Source: Frankia umida (GTDB taxonomy: Bacteria; Actinomycetota; Actinomycetes; Frankiales; Frankiaceae). From it: DNA of 64,000 nucleotides. Position 1 is the first letter of the stretch, and every line of letters starts with the position of its first letter. Where the stretch lies: NCBI RefSeq assembly GCF_023242945.1, contig NZ_JALKFT010000001.1:310001-374000 (forward strand), written 5' to 3'. Shown piece by piece: positions 1 through 9,800 of this stretch. Below the pieces are notes generated by a model, which saw only the letters and a list, made by a program, of their open reading frames with translations, did not search any database and was not told the origin of the DNA. The position numbers were made by a program, and so were the translations under genes.

Positions 1-107
1 CAACGAAGAGGTCGGAGTCGGCGGGTAGGTTTCTGTTCGATGCGTGAGGACATGCCTCGGCGGAGCTAGCATGCGGATACCGGCTGTCGTGTGGTCGGTC
101 GCAGCTC

Positions 108-114
108 GAAGGAG
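108..114 (+). promoter_or_regulatory. Shine-Dalgarno site of clpC
   Basis: GAAGGAG lies five bases before the ATG at 120 and fixes that start. The 119 bases upstream hold no other gene. I did not find a convincing ClgR-type palindrome in this short leader; the promoter may lie left of the window. Confidence 0.7.
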
Positions 115-119
115 CGCAC

Positions 120-2624
120 ATGTTCGAGAGATTCACCGACCGGGCACGTCGGGTCGTCGTCCTGGCCCAAGAAGAGGCCAGGATGCTCAACCACAACTAC
201 ATCGGGACCGAGCACATCCTGCTCGGACTGATCCACGAGGGTGAGGGCGTAGCTGCCAAGGCCCTCGAGTCCCTCGGCATCTCCCTTGAGGGTGTGCGGT
301 CCCAGGTCGAAGAGATCATCGGCCAGGGCCAGCAGGCGCCGAGCGGGCACATCCCGTTCACGCCACGCGCGAAGAAGGTCCTGGAGCTGTCGCTTCGGGA
401 GGCCCTGCAGCTCGGCCACAACTACATCGGCACCGAACACATCCTGCTCGGGCTCATCCGCGAGGGTGAGGGTGTCGCGGCCCAGGTGCTCGTCAAGCTG
501 GGCGCGGACCTCAACCGGGTGCGCCAGCAGGTCATCCAGCTCCTGTCCGGCTACCAGGGCAAGGGCGAGACGGCGACCTCCGGCGCTCCCGCCGAGGGCA
601 CCCCGTCCACGTCGCTGGTGCTCGACCAGTTCGGCCGCAACCTCACCGCGGCGGCGCGCGAGTCCAAGCTCGACCCGGTCATCGGGCGCGAGAAGGAGAT
701 CGAGCGCGTCATGCAGGTGCTGTCGCGCCGCACCAAGAACAACCCGGTGCTGATCGGCGAGCCCGGCGTCGGCAAGACCGCCGTCGTCGAGGGCCTGGCG
801 CAGGCGATCGTCAAGGGCGAGGTGCCCGAGACCCTCAAGGACAAGCAGCTCTACACCCTCGATCTCGGCGCGCTCGTCGCCGGGTCCCGCTACCGCGGTG
901 ACTTCGAGGAGCGGCTGAAGAAGGTCCTCAAGGAGATCCGCACCCGCGGCGACATCATCCTGTTCATCGACGAGCTGCACACGCTCGTCGGCGCGGGTGC
1001 CGCCGAGGGCGCGATCGACGCCGCCTCCATCCTCAAGCCGATGCTGGCCCGCGGTGAGCTGCAGACCATCGGTGCCACCACGCTCGACGAGTACCGCAAG
1101 CACCTGGAGAAGGACGCGGCGCTCGAGCGCCGTTTCCAGCCGATCCAGGTCGCGGAGCCGTCGGTGGCGCACACCATCGAGATCCTCAAGGGCCTGCGCG
1201 ACCGGTACGAGGCGCACCACCGGGTGTCGATCACCGACGCCGCGCTGGTCGCCGCCGCGTCGCTGGCCGACCGCTACATCTCCGACCGCTTCCTGCCGGA
1301 CAAGGCGATCGACCTGATCGACGAGGCCGGCTCCCGGATGCGTATCCGCCGGATGACCGCCCCGCCGGACCTGCGCGAGTTCGACGAGCGCATCGCGAAC
1401 GTCCGCCGGGACAAGGAGTCCGCGATCGACGCGCAGGACTTCGAGAAGGCCGCCTCGCTGCGCGACAAGGAGAAGACCCTCCTGTCGGAGAAGGCCAAGC
1501 GGGAGAAGGAGTGGAAGGCCGGCGACATGGACGTCGTCGCCGAGGTGGGCGACGAGGAGATCGCCGAGGTCCTGGCCATCTGGACGGGCATCCCGGTCTT
1601 CAAGCTCACCGAGGAGGAGACCGCGCGTCTGCTGCGCATGGAGGACGAGCTGCACCGGCGCGTCATCGGCCAGCAGCAGGCCATCAAGGCCGTCTCCCAG
1701 GCCATCCGGCGTACCCGTGCCGGCCTGAAGGACCCCAAGCGTCCCGGTGGCTCGTTCATCTTCGCCGGCCCGTCCGGTGTCGGTAAGACCGAGCTGTCCA
1801 AGACGCTCGCCGAGTTCCTCTTCGGCGACGAGGACTCCCTCATCCAGCTCGACATGTCCGAGTACATGGAGAAGCACACCGTCTCGCGACTGGTGGGCTC
1901 CCCGCCCGGATATGTCGGCTACGAGGAGGGTGGCCAGCTCACCGAGCGGGTCCGGCGCAAGCCGTTCTCGGTCGTCCTGTTCGACGAGGTCGAGAAGGCC
2001 CACCCCGACGTCTTCAACACGCTCCTGCAGATCCTGGAGGACGGTCGCCTGACCGACTCCCAGGGCCGGCTGGTCGACTTCAAGAACACCGTCCTGATCA
2101 TGACGTCGAACCTGGGCACCCGCGACATCTCCAAGGGCCCGGGCATCGGCTTCGCCACCGGTCAGGGCGCGGTCGACTACGAGCGGATGAAGGCCAAGGT
2201 CCAGGACGAGCTCAAGCAGCACTTCCGGCCCGAGTTCCTGAACCGGATCGACGACATCATCGTCTTCCACCAGCTGTCCGAGGTCGAGATCATCCAGATC
2301 GTCGATCTCATGCTGGCCCGGGTCGACACCCAGCTCAAGAACAAGGACATGGCCCTCGAGCTCACGTCCGCGGCCAAGGCGCTGCTGGCGAAGAAGGGCT
2401 ACGACCCGGTGCTCGGCGCCCGGCCGCTGCGCCGGACGATCCAGCGGGAGATCGAGGACGTCCTGTCCGAGAAGATCCTGTACGGCACGCTGAAGCCGGG
2501 CGAGATCGTCGTCGGCGACGTCGAAGGCGAGGGAGAGGACGCGAAGTTCATCTTCCGCGGCGAGACGAAGCCGGTCGAGGTTCCCGACGCCCCGCCGGTC
2601 GACCTCGCCAAGTCCAGCGAGTAG
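120..2624 (+). CDS. clpC: ATP-dependent Clp protease ATP-binding subunit ClpC
   Basis: Hsp100/AAA+ unfoldase that feeds substrates to the ClpP peptidase in the cytoplasm. The 834 residues match the usual ClpC length. Two Clp N-terminal repeats (about residues 2-145) each carry NYIGTEHILLGLI. The first AAA+ module has Walker A GEPGVGKT near residue 213 and Walker B LFIDELHTL near 281. A UVR-type coiled segment sits at about 419-455. The second AAA+ module has Walker A GPSGVGKT near 550, followed by a ClpB D2-small C-terminal domain. The UVR insert separates it from ClpA and ClpB. The gene stands alone and converges on the next gene across a hairpin. Identification is certain at family level. 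Confidence 0.97.
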   Translation: MFERFTDRARRVVVLAQEEARMLNHNYIGTEHILLGLIHEGEGVAAKALESLGISLEGVRSQVEEIIGQGQQAPSGHIPFTPRAKKVLELSLREALQLGHNYIGTEHILLGLIREGEGVAAQVLVKLGADLNRVRQQVIQLLSGYQGKGETATSGAPAEGTPSTSLVLDQFGRNLTAAARESKLDPVIGREKEIERVMQVLSRRTKNNPVLIGEPGVGKTAVVEGLAQAIVKGEVPETLKDKQLYTLDLGALVAGSRYRGDFEERLKKVLKEIRTRGDIILFIDELHTLVGAGAAEGAIDAASILKPMLARGELQTIGATTLDEYRKHLEKDAALERRFQPIQVAEPSVAHTIEILKGLRDRYEAHHRVSITDAALVAAASLADRYISDRFLPDKAIDLIDEAGSRMRIRRMTAPPDLREFDERIANVRRDKESAIDAQDFEKAASLRDKEKTLLSEKAKREKEWKAGDMDVVAEVGDEEIAEVLAIWTGIPVFKLTEEETARLLRMEDELHRRVIGQQQAIKAVSQAIRRTRAGLKDPKRPGGSFIFAGPSGVGKTELSKTLAEFLFGDEDSLIQLDMSEYMEKHTVSRLVGSPPGYVGYEEGGQLTERVRRKPFSVVLFDEVEKAHPDVFNTLLQILEDGRLTDSQGRLVDFKNTVLIMTSNLGTRDISKGPGIGFATGQGAVDYERMKAKVQDELKQHFRPEFLNRIDDIIVFHQLSEVEIIQIVDLMLARVDTQLKNKDMALELTSAAKALLAKKGYDPVLGARPLRRTIQREIEDVLSEKILYGTLKPGEIVVGDVEGEGEDAKFIFRGETKPVEVPDAPPVDLAKSSE

Positions 2625-2667
2625 GCAGCAGTCACGAGCCGCGCCGGCAGGCGCAAGCGCGGTGGCC

Positions 2668-2703
2668 TGAGCCCCGGAACCTCCCAGAGGTCTCCGGGGC
2701 TCA
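2668..2703. terminator. Hairpin between convergent clpC and TauE-like gene
   Basis: TGAGCCCCGGA (2668-2678) pairs perfectly with TCCGGGGCTCA (2693-2703). An inner ACCTC/GAGGT pair extends the stem, leaving a CCA loop and one bulged C. There is no U-tract, as is common in high-GC actinomycetes. It lies between two convergent stop codons, so a bidirectional terminator is the likely role. Confidence 0.75.
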
Positions 2704-2742
2704 GCCCTATCCGCGGGCAGGTGCGGGCCGGTGCGGGTGGGC

Positions 2743-3495
2743 TCAGCGGTAGGCGTCCAGGGCGAGGCTCGTCGCGAGGCCGAGGGCGGCAAGCCCGACC
2801 AGTGCCCGCAGCAGGCCGGGTGGCAGCCGTCGCACGAGTGACGGCCCGACGGCGCCGCCGACCAGCAGCCCGGCCGCCAGTGGCAGCACCGACAGCCACC
2901 GGACGGGCCCGAAGACCGCGAACGTCGCCGCGGCGACCACGTTCGCGAACCCCGACACGACGTTCTTCAGCGCGTTCACCCGCACCAGCGGCTCCGGTAT
3001 CGCCACCGCGAGCGCGGCCAGCAGCGCGATCCCCCCACCGGCACCGAAGTAGCCCAGGTAGACGCCGGTGAGCAGGACCAGCCCGAAGACCACCGGCCCG
3101 CCCTCGGCCGCATCGGCGCGCCGCCGCGCCAGAATCGACGGTTGCAGCCACAGCACCACCGCCGAGCCGGCGATCAGCACCGGTACCACCCGTTCGAAGG
3201 CGGACGCGGGCAGCGCGAGCAGCAGCGCCGCACCCGCCGCCCCACCGAGGAACATCGCCACGCCGTACCGGCGAAGCCGAGCGCCCTGGCCGACCAGTTC
3301 CGGTCGCGAGCCGACACCCGCCCCGACCGCGACGAACAGCAACGCGGACGTATTGGTGACATTCGCGGCCAGTGGCGGCAGCCCGGTCGCCAGCAACGCC
3401 GGATACGACACCAGCGAGGCCAACCCGGCCACGGTGCTGGTGATACCAGCCAGCACACCCGCGCCGATCAGCAACAGCACATCCCCGGCGGACAT
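2743..3495 (-). CDS. TauE/SafE family membrane permease
   Basis: Predicted 250-residue inner-membrane protein of the sulfite exporter TauE/SafE (DUF81) family, which exports small sulfur- or carbon-containing anions. It has about eight hydrophobic helices in two halves. The first half has a Gly/Ala-rich start followed by GLPPLAANVTNT, and the second has YLGYFGAGGGI and VNALKNVVSGFANV; these paired motifs are diagnostic of the family. The ATG at 3495 is chosen because the hydrophobic segment starts at once; the longer reading frame upstream runs through low-complexity repeats. It diverges from the phosphatase gene. The substrate cannot be told from sequence. Confidence 0.88.
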   Translation of the reverse strand: MSAGDVLLLIGAGVLAGITSTVAGLASLVSYPALLATGLPPLAANVTNTSALLFVAVGAGVGSRPELVGQGARLRRYGVAMFLGGAAGAALLLALPASAFERVVPVLIAGSAVVLWLQPSILARRRADAAEGGPVVFGLVLLTGVYLGYFGAGGGIALLAALAVAIPEPLVRVNALKNVVSGFANVVAAATFAVFGPVRWLSVLPLAAGLLVGGAVGPSLVRRLPPGLLRALVGLAALGLATSLALDAYR

Positions 3496-3620
3496 CGCCC
3501 CCCTCGAAAAGATCACACGGCTGAAACGGGACTGTCCGCCCAACACAGCCCACGCACCGTGCAGGCCGGACGTAATCTCACAGGACGGACGTAACGTCAG
3601 GTACGCACGGCCAGGACGCA

Positions 3621-3695
3621 GCGGCACAGAACGCCGCGGCACAGAACGCCGCGGCACAGAACGCCGCGGCACAGGACGCCGCGGCACAGAACGCC
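3621..3695. repeat. Five tandem copies of a 15-bp unit
   Basis: The unit GCGGCACAGAACGCC occurs at 3621-3635, 3636-3650, 3651-3665, 3666-3680 (one change, A to G) and 3681-3695, with a degenerate sixth unit after it. The array lies between the divergent TauE-like and phosphatase genes. Because 15 is a multiple of three it could be read as a five-residue repeat, but it sits upstream of the most likely start of the phosphatase. Confidence 0.9.
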
Positions 3696-3724
3696 GCGGG
3701 CACGGAACTTCGGGAACGGGATCT

Positions 3725-5371
3725 ATGGGAACATGGCGACTACCCGGCAGGCATCCCGGAACGCGACCACGGTCGCCGCTGGCCGAACCGGCGGCGGCAT
3801 CCGGCGGCATCAGGCCCCAGGATCCCCGAGGTGTCCATCTGACCTTCGGCGCTGATCCCGCGACCACGATGGTCATTTCCTGGCTGGCGCCCGCCACCCC
3901 CGGCGCCGACGCCACCGAAACCACCAACACCGGCACCGGCACCACCGGCAGCGGCAGCGGCAGCGGCAGCGGCACACCGTCGATCCGGTACGCCCGCGTG
4001 CGGGGCACGGCCACCGGACCCGTGCCCGACCAGCCGGCGCCAGCCAGGACCGTGACGGCGCACAGCAGGTCCTACCGGGACGCACACACCGGCCTCGAGG
4101 TGCAGGTCCACCATGCCACGCTGCGCGGCCTGCTCCCGGACACGATCTACAGCTACACCATCCTCGAGGACGCCGGATGCCCGGCGGACGCAGCCGGCTC
4201 GGGGTCAGGGTCGGCGACCGGGCAGTTTCGGACGGCACCGGCGGGACGGGCGCCGTTCTCCTTCGCCTTCCTCGCCGACCAGGGAACGGACCGTCCAGGC
4301 GACCCGTTCGGCTCGCCCGCGGCCGGCTACACCGTGGCGGCGATCGAGCGGCACGCGCCGATGTTCACCGTTGTCGGCGGAGATCTCTCCTATGCCAACA
4401 TCCGCGACAATCCGGTGCGGACCTGGTCGGACTGGTTCGAGATGATCAGTTCGTCCGCGGCGTCCCGGCCGTGGCTGCCGTGTCTGGGCAACCACGAGAT
4501 CGAACGCGGCAACGGCGTGCTGGGGGTCGCGGCCTACCAGACCTACTTCCAGCTACCCGAGCACGGGGACGAGAGCTACCTGGCCGGGCTCTGGTACGCG
4601 ATCACGGTCGGTTCGGTGCGGCTCGTGGTCCTGGCCGCCGACGATGTCTGCCTCCAGGAGGGCAGCCCGGTGCACCTGCACGGGTTCAGCGCCGGCCGCC
4701 AGACCAGCTGGCTCGCCCGCACCCTCGCCCAGGCGCGCGCCGACCCGGGCATCGACTGGGTCGTCGTGGTCATGCACCAGACGATCATGTCCACCTCGGC
4801 GTCGCATCACGGCGCGGACCTGGGCATCCGGGCGGCCTGGCGGCCGTTGTTCGACCAGTTCGACGTCGACCTCGTGCTGCACGGGCACGAGCACCACTAC
4901 GAGCGCAGCCATCCGGTGCGCGGCCACGTTCCGGGCAGCCCCACCCAGATACCGTTGCCGGTCCCGAACCGGACGGCCCAGGTCGGTGCCCCGACCGAGC
5001 TTGGCGTGCCGGACGGCGACGTCGTGGACGCCACCGCCGGGACCGTCCATCTTCTGGTCGGTACCGGCGGATCAGGCTCGCCGACGGCGGGCGACCTGCT
5101 CGACCCGCCAGCCGGGCGGGTGATCGTCGACCTGCGTGATCCCGAACCCGGGCGCCGTCGGCGGCGTCCGGTGCATGCCGTGGAGCCGGCGGACTGGCTG
5201 GCCTTCCGGGCCAGTGATCATCCGTACGCGTTCGCGCTGGTCGACGTCGACCCGGGCGAGCCGGGCGGATCGACGCGCCTGCGGATCTCGGTACTCGACT
5301 CGAGTTCGCCCAATCCCGACCAGGTGCCGATCGACCGCGTCACGCTGGTCCGTCCACGCGCCGACAGGTAA
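3725..5371 (+). CDS. Purple acid phosphatase-like metallophosphoesterase
   Basis: Predicted binuclear-metal phosphoesterase of 548 residues. The N-terminal third (about 37-130) looks like the fibronectin-type domain of purple acid phosphatases (VHLTFG..., VISWLAP). The catalytic domain follows with the metal-ligand motifs in order: FLADQGTD (about 182), GGDLSYAN (218), GNHEIE (255), VVMHQTIM (350) and HGHEHHYERS (386). A Gly-Ser/Gly-Thr low-complexity stretch lies near residues 70-85. No clear signal peptide is visible from the ATG at 3725, although most relatives are exported, so the true start may be upstream, where the frame stays open through the 15-bp repeats. It may scavenge phosphate from organic esters. 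Confidence 0.85.
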   Translation: MGTWRLPGRHPGTRPRSPLAEPAAASGGIRPQDPRGVHLTFGADPATTMVISWLAPATPGADATETTNTGTGTTGSGSGSGSGTPSIRYARVRGTATGPVPDQPAPARTVTAHSRSYRDAHTGLEVQVHHATLRGLLPDTIYSYTILEDAGCPADAAGSGSGSATGQFRTAPAGRAPFSFAFLADQGTDRPGDPFGSPAAGYTVAAIERHAPMFTVVGGDLSYANIRDNPVRTWSDWFEMISSSAASRPWLPCLGNHEIERGNGVLGVAAYQTYFQLPEHGDESYLAGLWYAITVGSVRLVVLAADDVCLQEGSPVHLHGFSAGRQTSWLARTLAQARADPGIDWVVVVMHQTIMSTSASHHGADLGIRAAWRPLFDQFDVDLVLHGHEHHYERSHPVRGHVPGSPTQIPLPVPNRTAQVGAPTELGVPDGDVVDATAGTVHLLVGTGGSGSPTAGDLLDPPAGRVIVDLRDPEPGRRRRRPVHAVEPADWLAFRASDHPYAFALVDVDPGEPGGSTRLRISVLDSSSPNPDQVPIDRVTLVRPRADR

Positions 5372-5891
5372 CCCAGGGTGGCCGGTATTCGCCCGGCACC
5401 GAACCAGCGGAGGCCGATCCGTTACCGCCCCCGCGAAGCGCAACGGAATACGCGACCGGACGCTGCACATGCCGCTGCACGGGCAATCACCGTCCGATCG
5501 GATCACTGCCGCCGGCGGGGGCCGGCTCCCAGGGGAAATCCCGGCCGAAAGCCCCTACCCATGGCGCTGAAGCGGCCTCATCCCCGACCCACCAGGCGTT
5601 CGCGGCCAGCTCCCGATGATTTTTCTCCTTTTCCTGGACGGCGGACAGGTCCAGGAATTACCTTTCGCCAGGTACTGGTAATCAGCTAACTACACGATCA
5701 TTGGTCCGGGTGGGACTTGCCCCGGGGGGACAATCATTGGCCAGTGGCCACGCAACGGAACAACGGGTTCCGCACATAGGAGCTGCCCGCACATTGGCTG
5801 ACCTCTATTGCGTGCCCGCATTGCCGGATCACGATCCGTACCGATCACAAAGGCCTCGCCAGCAAAGCTGGCGGGCCGGCGGGGATCTTCC
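5372..5891. other. Gene-free stretch before the PP2C/RyR cluster
   Basis: I see no convincing gene. It holds a 7-bp inverted repeat CCTGGAC/GTCCAGG (5633-5655) preceded by a T-rich run, which could end the phosphatase transcript. A duplicated ATCATTGG word lies near 5698 and 5751. A tight CGCCAGC-AAA-GCTGGCG hairpin (5857-5873) sits 18 bases before the ATG of the next gene. The region around 5610-5710 is notably richer in A+T than its surroundings and probably contains the promoter of the downstream cluster. Confidence 0.5.
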
Positions 5892-6806
5892 ATGAGTGAG
5901 TCACCACCGCAGTCCCTGACCCCGAGTGCTCGCCCGGGTCCAGACCCGGTCACCATCGTCGATCTCCGCGGGCCCTGGCCCAAGCGGAGGATGCCAGCGG
6001 CCGCCGAGCTGCCGGCCGCCTCCCGGCTCGTGCTGGTGGGTACCTCCGACGCCTGCGCGGCGCACCGCCCCGTGCCAGCCCCGCTACTCGCCGGGCGCCC
6101 CCACCCGTCCGTGCTGTTCGTCCTGGTCGAGCCGCCGACCGCCCTGGCAGCGGGGCACGAGCCCGCGCGCGACGACCAGCATGACCTCGACACCCGCTAC
6201 GACCCCGACCTGTACACCTTCCTCGAAGCCGACCCGGACGAGCCGATCGCCCGCACCGGCGGCACCCCGGCGCACGACAGCACACCCGCGGGCACCCCGC
6301 GGGCCGCGAACGCAGGGCCCACCGCGGACCTGGACCTGCGGCCACCGTCCGACCAGTGGCCCGCCCCCGGTCCCGCACGCCATGACCCGGACCACAGCCC
6401 GCCGCACCGCCCGGCCCACGACCCGACCGATGGTTACGATCCCCTGCTGATGATGCTCGACGTTCTGCGCGAACCCGAGGCCTTCGACCGGGTCCACCGG
6501 GCCGTCGGCGCGGTCGCCGGAGGTCTCGTTCTGCCCGGTATCGGCGCCGTCGTCCACCAGCTCCCCGAGCGGTCACGGCACGACCCACCGCCGCGCACCG
6601 TCGGACGCCCCGGCCTGGCACGGCGAGCACCGCGAGACCGACTCGGCCGCCTCTACCCCCTGCTACCAGCCCGCATCCGACGTTTCGCGCCCCTTGCCGC
6701 CGTCCGCGCGGACTCCCACGGCGACGCGGACTCCCCCGGCGGCACCGGTCCGGCTCCCGGGACGACCGATGACCGTCCCGGCGACACCCCCACCGGCTGG
6801 CACTGA
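5892..6806 (+). CDS. Unknown Pro-rich protein, first gene of the GAP1-like/PP2C/RyR cluster
   Basis: I do not recognise this 304-residue protein. The first 100 residues look folded, with alternating hydrophobic strands (VTIVDLRGPW, RLVLVGTSDA, SVLFVLVEPP). A low-complexity Pro/Asp/His-rich middle follows. A second ordered patch (DPLLMMLDVLREPEAFDRVHRAVGA) starts near residue 185, and the tail is basic. No signal peptide or membrane helix is evident. It overlaps or nearly touches the next gene, so the two are probably co-transcribed. The ATG at 5892 was chosen because the ordered segment follows it. Confidence 0.6.
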   Translation: MSESPPQSLTPSARPGPDPVTIVDLRGPWPKRRMPAAAELPAASRLVLVGTSDACAAHRPVPAPLLAGRPHPSVLFVLVEPPTALAAGHEPARDDQHDLDTRYDPDLYTFLEADPDEPIARTGGTPAHDSTPAGTPRAANAGPTADLDLRPPSDQWPAPGPARHDPDHSPPHRPAHDPTDGYDPLLMMLDVLREPEAFDRVHRAVGAVAGGLVLPGIGAVVHQLPERSRHDPPPRTVGRPGLARRAPRDRLGRLYPLLPARIRRFAPLAAVRADSHGDADSPGGTGPAPGTTDDRPGDTPTGWH

Positions 6807-6852
6807 TGACCAGGCCCGGCCACGGCGGCGGCCCGATCGGAACCGACCTCCC

Positions 6853-9800
6853 ATGATCGGCGATCCGACCGTGCCGCTGCCGCCTGGCCGGGTTCACGAC
6901 GCCACCCGCATCGATCAGGTCGTCTACGTCTGGTCACGCCATCCACGGACGGGCGAGCAGGGCTTCTTCCCGGTCGCGAGTTCCCTGGGGTCGGCGGCGG
7001 CCCGTTCCTGGGACGACCTGCCGGCCGCGCACCTGCTGGCCGAGGACGCCCTCGCCGCCGACGCGACGACGTCCCTGGCCTATGTCACCAGTCCGACCAG
7101 CCCGTCCGGTCCGTCCGGTCCGTCCGGTCCGGGGGGCGGGCCTCGGACGGTGCTCGACGTGTCAGCGGACGCACCGCCCGAACGGGCCGCACTGGTGCAC
7201 CGGGTCCGGGTACCTCGGCGCACTGGCTCCGGCCCCGGCCGGCTGCGGGCGCACGTCCTGACCGGCCGGGCGGACCATCTCACCGAACGGGTGGCGCTGG
7301 CACTGCACGCGGCGGGGACCGCGCGGGCCGAGGCGCCGCGTACCTCGACCCGCCTCACCCCGCTGCACCTGCCCGAACTGACCGCCGCGCGCCGGATCGG
7401 GGAACGCGCGCTGCGCCAGGCCGCCCGCGCCCCCGCCCGGCACCACCGACTGACCAACGTGATCGCCGCCGTCCTCGCCTCATCCGGGACCGGCCAGCCC
7501 TTCGCCATCTCGCATACGGGCAGCGAGGAGGCGACCACCCTGATGTGGGCGTTGATCGAACTGCTCGAGGACGTGCTCCCCTATCGCCTGACCTTCGCCT
7601 CCCGGATGGCCCCGAGCCTCGCCTGGGACGAACGCCCCGGCCTGGACGCAGCGCCGTCCCGCCGCCCACCCACCCACCCACCCGACCCGGCCAGCCACCT
7701 GGCACCGGGCGGGGCCGCCGGGCCGAGGTTCCTGATCTCCCTGCGACCGCCGACCCCCGGACCGGACACGTCGGCGGCGATGATCCATGTCGATCCACGG
7801 CTCGCGCCCCGCACCGCGCCGATCATCCAGACGGCAGCCGGGATTCTGACCACCGTGTACGGCCACAGCGGGATGCGCGCGGTCGCCAGCCTGCTGGCTC
7901 TGGTCGGCCCGGAACCGTTCGATGTCGACGAGCCCGCCCGCTGGAGTCATCGCCTCGTCGCCGCGGCCCGAACTCCCGTGTCGACACCAGCCCCGCCACC
8001 CCCCGACCGGACCATCCCGCCGTCGGCTCCGCCCACCACCCACAGCCCCTCGGACGACCGTCGCAGCCCACCGACCGAGGCCGTCGGCGCGTATCTGCGC
8101 GACGCCTACACCCAACTACTCGCCCAGGACGAGCTCGCCGCCGCGGCCACACCCGGGAGCGGGACAGGGACGGGAACCGGGAGCGGGACGGGAAGCGGTG
8201 AGCCTGATCCGGCCCGGCGGCTGCTCACCTTGCTGACCGCTCCGATCGGGCTGTCCTGCGAGCTCCCCGGGGCCGAACGTCTGCGGGGTCAGCTCCGTCG
8301 TCTCGCCGGCCAGCTGCACCGCCCGGGCCAGGTCGACGCCCAGCCGACCACCCCCGACCGGGCCGGGTCTGCCGCGGTACCGGCAGCGGTACCGGCCGTG
8401 GCGTCGGCCGTGGCGTCGGCCGTGGCGTCGGCCGTGGCGTCGCTCGCCGTGTCGCCCACGGTGTCGGCCGAGGCCCGCCGCCTCGCCGTGGTCACCACCG
8501 TGCTGGCCCGATCGGAGGGTGACCACTACTTCGGTCGGAACGCGGCCACGTCCGCCGTCGGGACCGGCGCGGTCGAGGCCGCGGTCGAAGCCGCCGTCCT
8601 CGCGGCGCGGCGACAGGTCACGGGTTCCGTGGTGACCCTGGCCGACGCGCTCGCCGCCCTGCGTGGGCCCTCGCCCGTGCGGGCCGCGGCGGTGGCGTTG
8701 GACGAGGCCGAGGCGACGCTTGGCGCCGGTCTGACAGCGCTTTTCCTCGCCTGTGAGCTGCCCGCGCCGGCCGCGCTGGCCCGCCGGCTGGCCACCCGGA
8801 CGCTGTCCGCTCTGCGCCTGGAGCACCCGGCTCCAGGGTTCGCCGGGCAGCCTGACCCGGCCGACCATGGTCCATCGCCCCGCCAGGCCAGTCCGCGCAC
8901 GGGATGGACGCCGTCCAGGTCCACCGAATCGCCGGCGGCCACGGCGGTCCGGCTGATGCGGTCCACCCATGCCTCCGGCGCGGACGCGTTCCGGCTGCTG
9001 GTCCGCTACGTCCCGGACTGGTCCGGGGCACCGGACCTGCGCCGCGCGGTGCTGGCCGCCGGAGCCCGGCCGTACTATCGCGCGCTGACCGCGGCGGACA
9101 CCCCCGCGGCCGGCCCGGGGCTGCGACGCGCGGTCATCCACCAGATCCTGGCGCTGTACGCGCGGGGCGATTCGACAACACAGGCCGGCCCCGGCGGCGA
9201 CCTGCACGCCCTGCGCGTCGAACTCGACACCCGCCTCGCGCCAGGCGACGCACACCCCCACCCGGCACAGGCGCCGGTGCCAGCGCCCACCGCACAGCGG
9301 TCCCCCGAACAGCCGCCCCTCGCACAACGGCCCCTCGCACTGTCGCCCCCCGAACAGCGGCCCGTGGGGCAGGGGGGTGCCGGGCAGCGGCGCGATCCGG
9401 CGGCGGCGTTTCTGGCGGCCTGTGGGCCGGGGCAGCCCGACGCCGCCCGGGCCTTTGGCCTGCTCGCGCGACATGTGCCGGACTGGAGCGCGGACCAGGA
9501 CCTCTACCAGGCGCTCTGCCGATGGGGCCCACCGAGCCAGGGACGCGACGGCGCCCGGCCGAGCCGATCGCAGCTGGCCGCCGCGGCCGAGCAGTACTTC
9601 CGCCGGGCCCTGCGGGGAGCACTCGCCGAGTCCGGTGGACCGCAGCCGGCGGACCTGGAGCGGGTGACCCGCCGCCTGATCACGCTGTACTTTCCGGACG
9701 TGGCGGACGTCGTGGGCCGTCCGGATGTCGCGGGCCCCGCGGGTGCCATGGCCGTCCCGGCGGCGGACCAGCCGGAGGAAACCCGGCCGCGCGCGGCCGG

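Noticed and set aside
66..2792. 908-codon frame antisense to clpC
   Set aside because: It mirrors the codon phase of clpC in very GC-rich DNA (codons opposite third positions avoid stops). Its translation is Leu/Asp/Val-monotonous and has no domain.
3621..3695. Tandem repeats as a CRISPR array
   Set aside because: Units are contiguous without unique spacers, and no cas gene is present anywhere in the window. The same holds for the arrays near 13950, 20650, 33170 and 48810.
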